64,000 nucleotides of DNA from Buttiauxella sp049686335 (GTDB lineage Bacteria > Pseudomonadota > Gammaproteobacteria > Enterobacterales > Enterobacteriaceae): contig NZ_JBAVHX010000010.1 in NCBI RefSeq assembly GCF_049686335.1, positions 124,001 to 188,000 on the forward strand, in the 5' to 3' direction. Below are positions 1 through 8,342 of this stretch, in pieces (positions within the stretch are counted from its first letter, which is position 1; each line of letters begins with the position of its first letter). Under the pieces are notes generated by a model. The model was given only the letters and a program-made list of their open reading frames with translations, was not told where the DNA came from and searched no databases. The position numbers were made by a program, and so were the translations under genes.

Positions 1-986
1 TCTGGAAGGATCACCGCAGAAGCCGCCGGGCCATACTGGCGAATTCCACCAACTGGCAAGCCGAGGAAGGCACGCACGTGCAAGGCGAACTCTGATAAGT
101 CCTGAGAAATCAGCGTCACCATACCGGTGTCATGTGGGCGAGGGGAGACTTCGCTGAAAATAACCTCATCACCACAGACAAACAGTTCAACACCAAACAG
201 TCCGTAGCCACCCAATGATTTGACGACTTTTTCAGCAATTTCCTGCGCGCGGGCAAGGGCGACATCGCTCATTTTCTGCGGCTGCCAGGATTCACGATAA
301 TCACCATCTTCCTGGCGATGACCAATCGGGTCACAGAAATGGACGCCATCGATTGCGCTGATGGTCAGCAGGGTAATTTCAAAATCAAAATTCACCACGC
401 CTTCAACAATCACACGTCCTTTACCGGCACGGCCGCCAAGCTGTGCGTACTCCCAGGCTTTTGCTAACTGATCGGCAGTGCGGATAAAACTTTGCCCTTT
501 ACCGGAAGAGCTCATAACGGGTTTGATGATACAAGGCAGGCCAATTTCTTCGACCGCGTGCAAGAACGCGGCTTCGCTATCGGCAAAACGGTAACTGGAG
601 GTCGGCAAACCCAGTTCTTCGGCAGCCAGACGACGAATGCCTTCACGGTTCATGGTCAACTGGGTAGCACGGGCGCAAGGTACTACGTACTGACCTTGCT
701 GCTCCAGTTCGACCAGCATATCCGTCGCAATCGCTTCAATTTCGGGAACAATGAAATCGGGCTTTTCAGTGGCGACCAGTTTTCTAAGCTCGGCACCATC
801 CAACATATTAATCACGTGGCTACGATGCGCGACATGCATTGCCGGGGCATCAGCGTAACGATCGACGGCGATCACTTCCAGACCCAGGCGTTGACATTCT
901 ATCGCCACTTCTTTTCCTAATTCGCCCGAACCCAACAACATCACACGAGTAGCTGAAGGACGGAGCGCTGTTCCCAACATTGACAT
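1..986 (-). CDS. purT: Formate-dependent GAR transformylase PurT (partial)
   Basis: Reading the minus strand from the ATG at 984-986 gives an ATP-grasp protein starting MSMLGTALRPSATRVMLLG, with a GSGELGKE nucleotide-fold motif and the DRYADAPAMHVAHRSHVI stretch typical of PurT. About 328 residues are visible; E. coli PurT has 392, so the C-terminus lies beyond the window edge. PurT makes formyl-GAR from GAR, formate and ATP in purine synthesis. It is divergent from yebG, with a PurR-like box in the shared intergenic region. A second ATG at 980 is an equally possible start. Identity is certain from the sequence match to the known family. Confidence 0.95.
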   Translation of the reverse strand, partial: MSMLGTALRPSATRVMLLGSGELGKEVAIECQRLGLEVIAVDRYADAPAMHVAHRSHVINMLDGAELRKLVATEKPDFIVPEIEAIATDMLVELEQQGQYVVPCARATQLTMNREGIRRLAAEELGLPTSSYRFADSEAAFLHAVEEIGLPCIIKPVMSSSGKGQSFIRTADQLAKAWEYAQLGGRAGKGRVIVEGVVNFDFEITLLTISAIDGVHFCDPIGHRQEDGDYRESWQPQKMSDVALARAQEIAEKVVKSLGGYGLFGVELFVCGDEVIFSEVSPRPHDTGMVTLISQDLSEFALHVRAFLGLPVGGIRQYGPAASAVILP

Positions 987-1029
987 AATCTGTATACCCA
1001 AACGGAGAAAATAGACCGGCGGATTATAA

Positions 1030-1045
1030 ACGAAAACGTTTGCGT
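1030..1045 (-). promoter_or_regulatory. PurR operator of purT
   Basis: ACGAAAACGTTTGCGT is one mismatch from the palindromic PurR consensus ACGCAAACGTTTGCGT. It sits about 45 bp upstream of the purT start codon, where purine repression of purT would be expected. Confidence 0.8.
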
Positions 1046-1090
1046 ACGCATCGGCTTTCCCGCTTGCGATGCAAGGGTAATATCATTATA

Positions 1091-1106
1091 CTGTTTAAAT
1101 AAACAG
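1091..1106 (+). promoter_or_regulatory. LexA (SOS) box of yebG
   Basis: CTGTTTAAATAAACAG has the CTGT-N8-ACAG core of a LexA box and lies 19 bp before the yebG ATG. E. coli yebG is a known LexA-regulated SOS gene, so site and gene agree. Confidence 0.88.
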
Positions 1107-1124
1107 TTAAACCGGAGCTGCAAA

Positions 1125-1469
1125 ATGGCGGTTGAAATCAAATACGTTGTTGTACGAGAGGGGCAAGAAAAAATGTCATTTGCCAGTAAGAAGGACGCCG
1201 ACGCCTATGACAAAATGCTCGATCTGGCGGAAGTGTTGAGTGGCTGGCTCACTCACAGCCCAATAGCTCTCGAAGAAGGCCAAAATGACGTGCTGGCGAT
1301 GTGGATGGCAGAAAACAAAGATGTGCTTTCCACCGTGCTGAAAAGCGGCAAATTGCCAGAACTTGAAGCCGCAGCTTCAGTAGAAGAACCCACTGAAGAG
1401 GTTTCTGACGAAGAGGCTTCCGACGAAAAAGTGGCCGAGCATCCGCGTAAGCGCACAAAAGCTGCCTAA
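1125..1469 (+). CDS. yebG: SOS-induced protein YebG
   Basis: A 114-residue protein beginning MAVEIKYVVVREGQEKMSF, clearly YebG of enterobacteria. The N-terminal two thirds is the conserved domain; the C-terminal third is a low-complexity acidic segment (runs of E, D, S, A) ending in a basic RKRTK. The start has an appropriately spaced CGGAG. It is transcribed away from purT under a LexA box. Its molecular role is not established beyond damage-inducible expression. Confidence 0.93.
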   Translation: MAVEIKYVVVREGQEKMSFASKKDADAYDKMLDLAEVLSGWLTHSPIALEEGQNDVLAMWMAENKDVLSTVLKSGKLPELEAAASVEEPTEEVSDEEASDEKVAEHPRKRTKAA

Positions 1470-1586
1470 GTTTTATCGCGTCGGGTTACCGGCGCGTTTC
1501 TTTTCTCATCTTTAGTCTGATCAGACACTTCTTGACAGCCTTTCGCATAACCTCAGTGGTTAACTTCCTTAAAAAGGGTGTCTCTC

Positions 1587-2270
1587 ATGAGCAATTGGTT
1601 ACAGCAACTTCAGTCTATGCTGGGACAAGCGACGCAGTCCGGCCAAAATCAATCGGTACAAAATCCATCATCGCAAGTGCCTCAGGGGCTGAGTAAATTA
1701 CTGGTGCCAGGTGCACTGGGTGGTTTAGCAGGCTTACTGGTTGCCAGTAAATCATCGCGTAAATTACTGACAAAATATGGGACCAGCGCATTGCTGGTTG
1801 GCGGTGGTGCCGTGGCTGGAAGCGTGTTGTGGAGCAAATACAAAGATCGCGTCCGTGATGCCCACCAGGGTGAGCCGAATTACGGGCAGCAACAGTCGCC
1901 AATTGATTTGCGTACCCAGCGCCTGGTTCTGGCTTTGGTGTTTGCCGCCAAAAGTGATGGCCACATCGATGACAAAGAGCGCCAGATTATCGATCAGCAA
2001 CTGCGTGATGCAGGAATTGAAGGCCAGGGTCGCAACCTGATTCAACAGGCCATCGATCAGCCGCTTGATCCGCAGCTTCTGGTGCAAGGCGTTAATAACG
2101 AAGAAGAAGCGCTGGAACTTTATTTCCTCAGCTGTGCTGCTATCGACATCGATCACTTTATGGAGCGTAGTTATCTCAATGCGTTGGGCGATGCGCTAAA
2201 AATCCCACAAGATGTGCGTGAAGGCATCGAACAGGATATTCAGCAACAGAAACTCAATCTGCCGGGTTAA
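1587..2270 (+). CDS. yebE: YebE, tellurite-resistance-like (DUF533) inner-membrane protein
   Basis: 227 residues from the ATG at 1587; an upstream in-frame GTG at 1578 is less well placed relative to the AAGGG ribosome site. The N-terminus is Gln/Ser-rich, residues about 45-85 contain Gly/Ala/Leu-rich hydrophobic stretches, and the C-terminal half (LVLALVFAAKSDGHIDDKE) has the acidic helical pattern of the DUF533/TerB-like fold. It matches E. coli YebE, a Cpx-induced protein of unknown activity. yebF, which follows yebE in E. coli, is missing here. Confidence 0.85.
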   Translation: MSNWLQQLQSMLGQATQSGQNQSVQNPSSQVPQGLSKLLVPGALGGLAGLLVASKSSRKLLTKYGTSALLVGGGAVAGSVLWSKYKDRVRDAHQGEPNYGQQQSPIDLRTQRLVLALVFAAKSDGHIDDKERQIIDQQLRDAGIEGQGRNLIQQAIDQPLDPQLLVQGVNNEEEALELYFLSCAAIDIDHFMERSYLNALGDALKIPQDVREGIEQDIQQQKLNLPG

Positions 2271-2351
2271 TCCCGGCATTTTCCTCAAAATCCCACGTTA
2301 CGCTTGCAAGCCTGTCTGAATTTGCCACCCTTACAGGGTGTTAACTCAAAA

Positions 2352-4421
2352 ATGAAAATCGACATGCCACCTAAAGCAAAAAAAATACCCCATACCATGA
2401 CCACGCATGGTGATACCCGCATCGACAACTATTACTGGTTACGCGACGACGATCGCACCGATGAGCAGGTACTTGATTATCTTCATCAGGAGAATGACTA
2501 CGGTCGACAGGTGATGAGCACGCAACAGGCGTTACAGGACCGGCTGCTTAAAGAGATGATCGACCGTATCCCCCAGCGGGATATTTCCGCCCCCTATACG
2601 CAAAATGGTTATCGCTACCGCCAGGTTTTTGAAACCGGCAATGAATACGCCATTTATCAACGCCAGTCAGTGATGCTCAGCGAATGGGATGAGTGGGACA
2701 TCCTGGTCGATGGCAACCGCCGTGCAGCTCATAGTGAGTTTTACACCATGGGCGGAATGAGTATCACGCCAGATAATACGGTGTTGGCGCTGGCGGAGGA
2801 TTTTCTCTCACGTCGCCAGTACGGTTTACGCTTCCGTAATCTCGAAACCGGGAACTGGTATCCGGAAGTGCTGGATAATGTCTCCAGTAGTTTTGTCTGG
2901 GCGAATGATTCCGCCACGCTTTACTACGTTCGCAAACATCCGAAAACGCTGTTGCCTTATCAGGTCTGGCGACACACGGTGGGACATCCTTCCATTGATG
3001 ACGAGCTGGTGTACGAAGAAAAAGACGAAATGTTTTATGTCAGCGTGCATAAAACGACGTCGAAGCACTTTGTCTTAATTTACCTGAGCAGTGCCACGAC
3101 CAGTGAAGTGTTGCTACTCGATGCCGAACTAGTGGATGCGCAGCCACAAAGCTTTGCACCGCGTCGCAAAGACCACGAATACTCGCTTGATCACTATCAG
3201 CACAATTTCTATTTACGTTCTAATCGCGACGGCAAAAACTTTGGTTTATATCGCAGTAAAGCCCGTGATGAAAAACAATGGGAAGTGCTGATCCCACCAC
3301 GTGAACAGGTGATGCTGGAAGGGTTTACCCTGTTTACGGACTGGTTAGTGGTCGAAGAGCGCCAGCAGGGGCTGACCAGCCTGCGCCAAATCAACCGTAA
3401 AACCCGCGAAGTGACCGGCATTGCGTTTGATGACCCGGCGTATGTCACGTGGCTTGGCTACAATCCGGAGCCAGAGTCTTCACGTTTGCGTTACGGTTAC
3501 TCGTCGATGACCACACCGGATACTTTGTTTGAGCTGGATATGGATACCGGTGAGCGGCGGGTGATTAAGCAAACTCAAGTCGCGGGATTTGACGCCAGCC
3601 ATTATCGCAGTGAGCATTTGTGGGTCACGGTGCGTGATGGGGTGCAGGTGCCGGTTTCGCTGGTGTATCACCGTGAGCACTTCAAGCGCGGGAAAAATCC
3701 GCTGCTGGTTTACGGCTATGGTTCGTATGGCAGCAGCATGGATGCGGATTTCAGCAGCAGCCGTTTGAGCCTGCTCGATCGCGGGTTTGTTTTTGCCATT
3801 GCCCATGTGCGGGGCGGGGGAGAACTGGGTCAGCAATGGTACGAAGACGGCAAGTACCTGAAGAAAATGAACACCTTCAATGACTATCTTGATGTGTGTG
3901 ATGCCTTGCTTAAACAGGGTTACGGTGATGAAAACTTACTGTATTCCATGGGCGGAAGTGCAGGCGGGTTACTCGTCGGGGCGGCAATCAACATGCGGCC
4001 AGAGCTATTTCATGGCGTCGTTGCACAGGTGCCTTTTGTTGACGTGCTGACCACTATGCTTGATGAGTCGATTCCGTTAACTACGGGGGAATTTGAGGAG
4101 TGGGGGAATCCGCAAGATCCTGAGTATTACCACTATATCAAACAGTACAGCCCGTACGACCAGGTCGCTAAACAAGCCTATCCTCATATCCTGGTGACGA
4201 CCGGTTTGCATGATTCGCAGGTGCAATATTGGGAACCGGCAAAATGGGTGGCGAAACTGCGCGAGACGCGCACCGACGATAACTTGTTGTTGCTGTGTAC
4301 CGATATGGATTCAGGGCATGGCGGGAAGTCAGGGCGCTTTAAATCATACGAAGGCGTGGCACTGGAATTTGCGTTCTTGATTGCCCTGGCGCAAGGCACA
4401 TTGCCAGGGCGTGCGGAGTAA
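2352..4421 (+). CDS. ptrB: Oligopeptidase B
   Basis: A serine peptidase of the prolyl-oligopeptidase family (S9A), cleaving after Lys/Arg in short peptides. It has an N-terminal beta-propeller and a C-terminal alpha/beta-hydrolase domain. With the start at 2352 (689 residues) the catalytic triad is Ser536 in GGSAGG, Asp621 in LHDSQVQYWEP and His656 in SGHGGKSG. No good Shine-Dalgarno distinguishes ATG 2352 from ATG 2364 (MPPKAKK), which aligns as well with E. coli PtrB (686 residues). Cytosolic, no signal peptide. It is convergent with exoX, with only 7 bp between the two stops. Confidence 0.95.
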   Translation: MKIDMPPKAKKIPHTMTTHGDTRIDNYYWLRDDDRTDEQVLDYLHQENDYGRQVMSTQQALQDRLLKEMIDRIPQRDISAPYTQNGYRYRQVFETGNEYAIYQRQSVMLSEWDEWDILVDGNRRAAHSEFYTMGGMSITPDNTVLALAEDFLSRRQYGLRFRNLETGNWYPEVLDNVSSSFVWANDSATLYYVRKHPKTLLPYQVWRHTVGHPSIDDELVYEEKDEMFYVSVHKTTSKHFVLIYLSSATTSEVLLLDAELVDAQPQSFAPRRKDHEYSLDHYQHNFYLRSNRDGKNFGLYRSKARDEKQWEVLIPPREQVMLEGFTLFTDWLVVEERQQGLTSLRQINRKTREVTGIAFDDPAYVTWLGYNPEPESSRLRYGYSSMTTPDTLFELDMDTGERRVIKQTQVAGFDASHYRSEHLWVTVRDGVQVPVSLVYHREHFKRGKNPLLVYGYGSYGSSMDADFSSSRLSLLDRGFVFAIAHVRGGGELGQQWYEDGKYLKKMNTFNDYLDVCDALLKQGYGDENLLYSMGGSAGGLLVGAAINMRPELFHGVVAQVPFVDVLTTMLDESIPLTTGEFEEWGNPQDPEYYHYIKQYSPYDQVAKQAYPHILVTTGLHDSQVQYWEPAKWVAKLRETRTDDNLLLLCTDMDSGHGGKSGRFKSYEGVALEFAFLIALAQGTLPGRAE

Positions 4422-4428
4422 TGCGCGG

Positions 4429-5091
4429 TTACCCTTCGAGATAATGCTTAAGTGTCATTCTCAAATCCGGCGCTAATTCCTTGATGTTATTTAACATCCA
4501 GCGTAAATAGCCCGGATCTTGTTCTGCGATTTCAGCAATCGGCTTACCGCGATATTTGCCAAACGCCATGGTGGACACCATTGTTGGGCGGCCAGTAATG
4601 GTCACCATCTGGTCTGGTGTCCAACCGGATTCATTCATTATCCGTATCAGCAAAGCCGCAGTAATATAGCAGTCGAACAGGGCACGGTGATGATAAAGCC
4701 CGGCTGGCGTTTCAACTTCCAGCTTGAGCGATTTATACAAACCCATGTTGCTATATTTGATTCCAGGCCATAAACGACGGGCCAGCTTAACGGTACAAAT
4801 CCATTCGCTATCAGGCATTTCTGGCAACATGCGCTGGTCAAAGCTGGCATTATGGGCAACATAATACGGACTACCGTGATAGCGTGGAATGACATCTTCA
4901 ATCCACGGCTTGTCTGCCACCATCTCTTCGGTAATCTTGTGAATGGCCATCGCCTGATGGCTGATAGGGCGATCCGGGCGCACCAAATCGCTCATAGGAT
5001 TAACAATCTCACCATTGACGATATCGACGGATGCTACTTCCACCACGCCACCCTGCAAACCGCAGGTTTCCGTATCAATAATGCGCAGCAT
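4429..5091 (-). CDS. exoX: Exodeoxyribonuclease X
   Basis: 220 residues starting MLRIIDTETCGLQGG, the same length as E. coli ExoX. It is a DnaQ-superfamily 3'-5' exonuclease: the ExoI motif D-x-E is DTET, ExoII contains HNASFD, and ExoIII has HHRALFDC (H-x(4)-D). ATG 5091 is preceded by GGAG at a spacing of 5; an in-frame GTG at 5097 lies upstream. It acts in mismatch repair and UV repair as a distributive single-strand exonuclease. Confidence 0.93.
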   Translation of the reverse strand: MLRIIDTETCGLQGGVVEVASVDIVNGEIVNPMSDLVRPDRPISHQAMAIHKITEEMVADKPWIEDVIPRYHGSPYYVAHNASFDQRMLPEMPDSEWICTVKLARRLWPGIKYSNMGLYKSLKLEVETPAGLYHHRALFDCYITAALLIRIMNESGWTPDQMVTITGRPTMVSTMAFGKYRGKPIAEIAEQDPGYLRWMLNNIKELAPDLRMTLKHYLEG

Positions 5092-5129
5092 ACTCACTCC
5101 ATCATAACTTCGCAGGTTTGGTTAATCTG

Positions 5130-5861
5130 CTAGCGTAAAGGAATGATTTCTCCATGCCAACCTTTCTCATCACGACGACCCACAGCAAGTAATTCGCCAT
5201 GATCGGCACGAACGACTAATTCCCCGCGATCGTCCCAACAAGCACTGCGCCCAGCGGAGCGGTATTTACCGGTCGAAAAGGCGTGATTTGCCAGCAAAAC
5301 GGGCAAATTGTATTTACGCGCCCAACGTTGAAGATACATTTCGTCGTGCTGATAACTGATTTCGTTGATGAACTTTCCCGTGGCATACAGACTCGCGCCC
5401 ATTTCGGCAGCACTACGCGGCCAGGTTTCTTCATCGCTGCCGGTACTGAATCCCATCGCAACGCTGCGATTATGTAAACCTACCAAAGGGGTTTGGTGAC
5501 CTGGGAGGTCAATATCGCTTGAAAGTGGCTTGCAGCAGGCCACACGTGAACCATCAGGTAAGAAGCCTACTGAACCGGGAGACACGCCATTTTCACATTG
5601 CAACGGCAAACCCGCGACAATGGTCATTTGGTGTTCAATGGCGGCATATTGCAGAGGATTGAGACGTTCATCAGTGAAGGAGAGAGCACTGTCGGGGTGA
5701 TTTTCTATGTTGAAACCGGTGAGAGAGAGTTCGGGAAAAATCAGCAGATCAATCTTTTCACGTACTGCACAACGAATAAAGTCTAAATGATGTGAGATAT
5801 TCGATTCGAGGTCATCGGGTGTAGCGCCGTACTGCGCCGCAGCAACATTCCAGATAGGCAT
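5130..5861 (-). CDS. yobB: YobB, carbon-nitrogen hydrolase-like protein
   Basis: 243 residues from MPIWNVAAAQY; AAGGA precedes the ATG at 5861. The fold is nitrilase/amidase (CN_hydrolase): a catalytic-type Glu in FPELSLTG and a Lys in CCKPLSS. The third triad residue, a Cys normally in G-x-C-x-D near the middle, is not seen; the equivalent stretch reads MGFSTGSDEETWPRSAAEMGA. It may therefore be catalytically altered or inactive. Substrate unknown. It lies just upstream of exoX on the same strand, as in E. coli. Confidence 0.8.
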   Translation of the reverse strand: MPIWNVAAAQYGATPDDLESNISHHLDFIRCAVREKIDLLIFPELSLTGFNIENHPDSALSFTDERLNPLQYAAIEHQMTIVAGLPLQCENGVSPGSVGFLPDGSRVACCKPLSSDIDLPGHQTPLVGLHNRSVAMGFSTGSDEETWPRSAAEMGASLYATGKFINEISYQHDEMYLQRWARKYNLPVLLANHAFSTGKYRSAGRSACWDDRGELVVRADHGELLAVGRRDEKGWHGEIIPLR

Positions 5862-5994
5862 AAAGTCTTCCTTAATCATTCTACCCAACGGCCATCATCC
5901 TATGGCCGCAACAGGTATTTCCTGTGTTTATTGGTCTTATGACCAAGAAAAATCTTAACACCAATTATGTAAGGAAATTTATTGCTGTGTATAT

Positions 5995-6225
5995 TTATTT
6001 CACTTTAGGCTCGTACGGCAGACGTGACAAATTCACTGACGCCAGGCGATGCGCAATCAAGCGCTCTCTGAACCAATCGCGAAGATGGGCAGGTTGTTCA
6101 CGCTCCACCATTTCGGCAATCACCGGCATATTATAGCGTTCCTTAAATGCCACCCCGGCTGCGGCAAGATCCACATTAATCTTATCCATTTCGTCCTGGG
6201 GTAATTCAGCAAGATTGTGATTCAT
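5995..6225 (-). CDS. holE: DNA polymerase III theta subunit
   Basis: 76 residues, the family length, with the conserved AAAGVAFKERYNMPVIAEMVEREQP core and ASVNLSRLPYEPK end. Theta binds the epsilon proofreading subunit in the Pol III core. AGGAGACCAAA precedes the ATG at 6225. Monocistronic, between yobB and yobA. Confidence 0.95.
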   Translation of the reverse strand: MNHNLAELPQDEMDKINVDLAAAGVAFKERYNMPVIAEMVEREQPAHLRDWFRERLIAHRLASVNLSRLPYEPKVK

Positions 6226-6373
6226 TTTGGTCTCCTGTTTTGTGCCGCAAAGGTACTTGCAGATGAAGTTGATGACAAGTCTTTACATTTATTGATAGCC
6301 GTTCTCATCTCGACTTAACCTGGGCTCAAGGTTATCCTTTTGCCGTCTTGAATAAGAAAAAGGAATAGTTGAT

Positions 6374-6748
6374 ATGGCTTTCACTCGATCTCGTCTTTTT
6401 ACCCTCGCGACACTCTTAACGGCTCTTACCGTGTCCGGTTCAGTTTTTGCACATGCGCATTTACAGCATCAATACCCAGCGGCAGACGCTGCGGTTACCG
6501 CTTCACCTCAGGCGATTACCCTTAACTTCTCTGAAGGTGTTGAGCCCAATTTTAGCGGAATCACGCTGACCGGGCCACAGCAAGCCGCGGTGAAAACGGG
6601 TACGGCAAAACGTAACGAAAAAGACGACAAACAGCTTATTATCCCGATTGAAGAGGCGCTGAAACCGGGTGACTACTACGTTGACTGGCATGTTGTGTCG
6701 GTTGATGGACATAAGACTAAAGGGAAGTACCAGTTCTCGGTGAAATAA
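6374..6748 (+). CDS. yobA: YobA, CopC-domain periplasmic copper protein
   Basis: 124 residues with a cleavable Sec signal peptide (residues 1 to about 26, ending VFAHA). The mature protein would start with the His of HAHLQH that serves as a Cu(II) ligand in CopC proteins, and a second ligand His is in SVDGHKTKG. One CopC beta-barrel domain. It is followed after 5 bp by yebZ (CopD-like), forming a periplasmic-plus-membrane copper pair, then yebY. Role in copper handling is inferred from the family. Confidence 0.9.
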   Translation: MAFTRSRLFTLATLLTALTVSGSVFAHAHLQHQYPAADAAVTASPQAITLNFSEGVEPNFSGITLTGPQQAAVKTGTAKRNEKDDKQLIIPIEEALKPGDYYVDWHVVSVDGHKTKGKYQFSVK

Positions 6749-6753
6749 TCCGT

Positions 6754-7626
6754 ATGCTGCCTTCTTTGTATGTCGCGCTGCGATTTATCCATTTTTCCGC
6801 TCTTATGGTGCTGCTTGGTAGCACCATTTCATGCTCGGTGCTTGCCCCACGGCCATTTCAGCCAATTCTCGTCCGCCGCCTGAAGTGGCTGTGGCATTCG
6901 GCTGTCTGGCTGACCATGCTCAGTGCGGTATTACTGTTATGCGCTCAGGCCGGAATGATGGGCAGCGGATGGCCGGATACTATCAATCCACAGATCTGGT
7001 TTGCTGTGCTTGGCACGCGCTTTGGTTCAGTGTGGTTGTGGCAAATTTTACTCGGCGTGGTGACGGTTGTTGTTCTGCTGTTAAAACCCCGAAACTTACA
7101 ATCACTTATGTTGCTACTCGCCGCCGGCCAGCTTATTTTACTGGCGGGCGTTGGGCATGCCGCGATGCGCGAAGGATTGTTCGGCGGTTTACAGCGACTA
7201 AACCATGCCGTGCATCTGTTGGGGGCGGGCTGGTGGGTTGGCGGGCTTCTTCCGTTGATTATGTGCATGCGCATGGCCAGAAAACCCCGCTGGCGAGAAG
7301 CGGCGATCACCGCGATGATGCGTTTCTCCCGTTACGGGCATCTGGCGGTTGCCGCTGTGCTACTGAGTGGAATAATCAACAGCCTGATGATTCTGGGATG
7401 GTCGTTGCCTCTGGAGAGCGACTATGTGCGCTTCTTGTTGGTGAAGGTTGTCTTTGTTGCCGCGATGGTTATCATCGCATTGTATAACCGCTATTTTTTG
7501 GTGCCGCGCTTTAACCGTGCGCCAACGGCAACAAAACAGTTCATCCGGTTAACCTGGTTGGAAATCATTTTGTCGGTGGCGGTCATCCTTGCAGTGAGCA
7601 TTTTTGCTACCTGGGAACCGTACTGA
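6754..7626 (+). CDS. yebZ: YebZ, CopD-family copper membrane protein
   Basis: 290 residues with about eight hydrophobic membrane segments and a C-terminal CopD domain. Conserved His residues occur in membrane segments (for example HFSAL near the start, VGHAAMREG, LNHAVHLLGAGWW). The operon position behind yobA supports copper transfer into or across the inner membrane. The start ATG 6754 lies 5 bp after the yobA stop. Confidence 0.9.
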   Translation: MLPSLYVALRFIHFSALMVLLGSTISCSVLAPRPFQPILVRRLKWLWHSAVWLTMLSAVLLLCAQAGMMGSGWPDTINPQIWFAVLGTRFGSVWLWQILLGVVTVVVLLLKPRNLQSLMLLLAAGQLILLAGVGHAAMREGLFGGLQRLNHAVHLLGAGWWVGGLLPLIMCMRMARKPRWREAAITAMMRFSRYGHLAVAAVLLSGIINSLMILGWSLPLESDYVRFLLVKVVFVAAMVIIALYNRYFLVPRFNRAPTATKQFIRLTWLEIILSVAVILAVSIFATWEPY

Positions 7627-7652
7627 AGACATTATTAGCTCAAGAGATATTC

Positions 7653-7994
7653 ATGAAAAAAAGTATTTTGACGTTGTTGTTGCTGGCTTGCGCGGGCAGT
7701 GCGTTTGCCGCACCACAAATCATCACCGTGAGCCGTTTTGAAATGGGCAAAGATAACTGGGCGTTTAACCGTGAAGAGGTAATGTTGAGTTGCCGCGCGG
7801 GTCATGCGCTATTTGCTATCAACCCAAGCACGTTGATGCAATATCCGCTCAATGATATTGCCGAGCAGCAGGTGGCGAGCGGTAAAACCACCGGGCAGCC
7901 TATCTCTGTTATCCAGATAGACGATCCTAAAGCACCAGGGCAAAAGAAGAGTCTTGCTCCATTTATTGAGCGTGCCGAAAAGTTATGTAGCTAA
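7653..7994 (+). CDS. yebY: YebY, DUF2511 periplasmic protein
   Basis: 113 residues with a clear signal peptide (MKKSILTLLLLACAGSAFA). The mature part has two Cys (in MLSCRAGH and the C-terminal KLCS), compatible with a disulfide. Third gene of the yobA-yebZ-yebY operon and followed by a strong terminator. YebY has been linked to copper or heme processing with YobA and YebZ; I see no motif beyond the DUF2511 pattern. Confidence 0.88.
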   Translation: MKKSILTLLLLACAGSAFAAPQIITVSRFEMGKDNWAFNREEVMLSCRAGHALFAINPSTLMQYPLNDIAEQQVASGKTTGQPISVIQIDDPKAPGQKKSLAPFIERAEKLCS

Positions 7995-8026
7995 ACTTGC
8001 TAACATCTTCATTAATAATAAAAAAC

Positions 8027-8061
8027 CGCAATTTCCAAGGCCCGGATATTGCGTTTTTTTT
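8027..8061. terminator. Rho-independent terminator after yebY
   Basis: CGCAAT...ATTGCG stem with A-run before and T-run after. It can end yebY on the plus strand and an antisense SraC-type transcript on the minus strand. Confidence 0.75.
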
Positions 8062-8145
8062 CTAAAATGTCACCTGTAACACAGTTTTTTTTCGAACACT
8101 TTCGCGCCCGACTGGAAAAGCTGCGCCGGTAATCTATTCTTAGAA

Positions 8146-8250
8146 GGCAAGGCGAAGTCTGCCTGCATTAATGCCAACTTTTAGCGCACGGCTCTCTCCC
8201 AAGAGCCATTTCCCTGGACCGAATATAGGAATCGTATTCGGTCTTTTTTT
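8146..8250 (+). ncRNA. sdsR: SdsR (RyeB) small RNA
   Basis: The stretch GGCAAGG...CTGCATTAATGCCAACTTTTAGCGC, the CTC-rich single-stranded region and the terminal GACCGAATA...TATTCGGTC hairpin plus U-run match the stationary-phase sRNA SdsR. A CTATTCT -10 element (8133-8139) fits its known sigma-S dependence. It is Hfq-bound and represses mRNAs such as ompD, tolC and mutS in relatives. Its location downstream of yebY is the conserved one. Its terminator serves as the attachment site of the adjacent element. Confidence 0.93.
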
Positions 8251-8252
8251 AT
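8234..8252 (+). repeat. attL core (19-bp direct repeat)
   Basis: GTATTCGGTCTTTTTTTAT, the 3' half of the SdsR terminator, is repeated exactly at 22135-22153. The two copies bracket the integrase-to-nuclease block, and the integrase gene ends 90 bp away. Confidence 0.85.
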
Positions 8253-8342
8253 TCGCTGATTAAAATCAGCGACTTATAATAAATTCAGTTACTTACCGCA
8301 CATCCTGTTGCACTCCATTACACCCAATATGATGCTCTGTAG

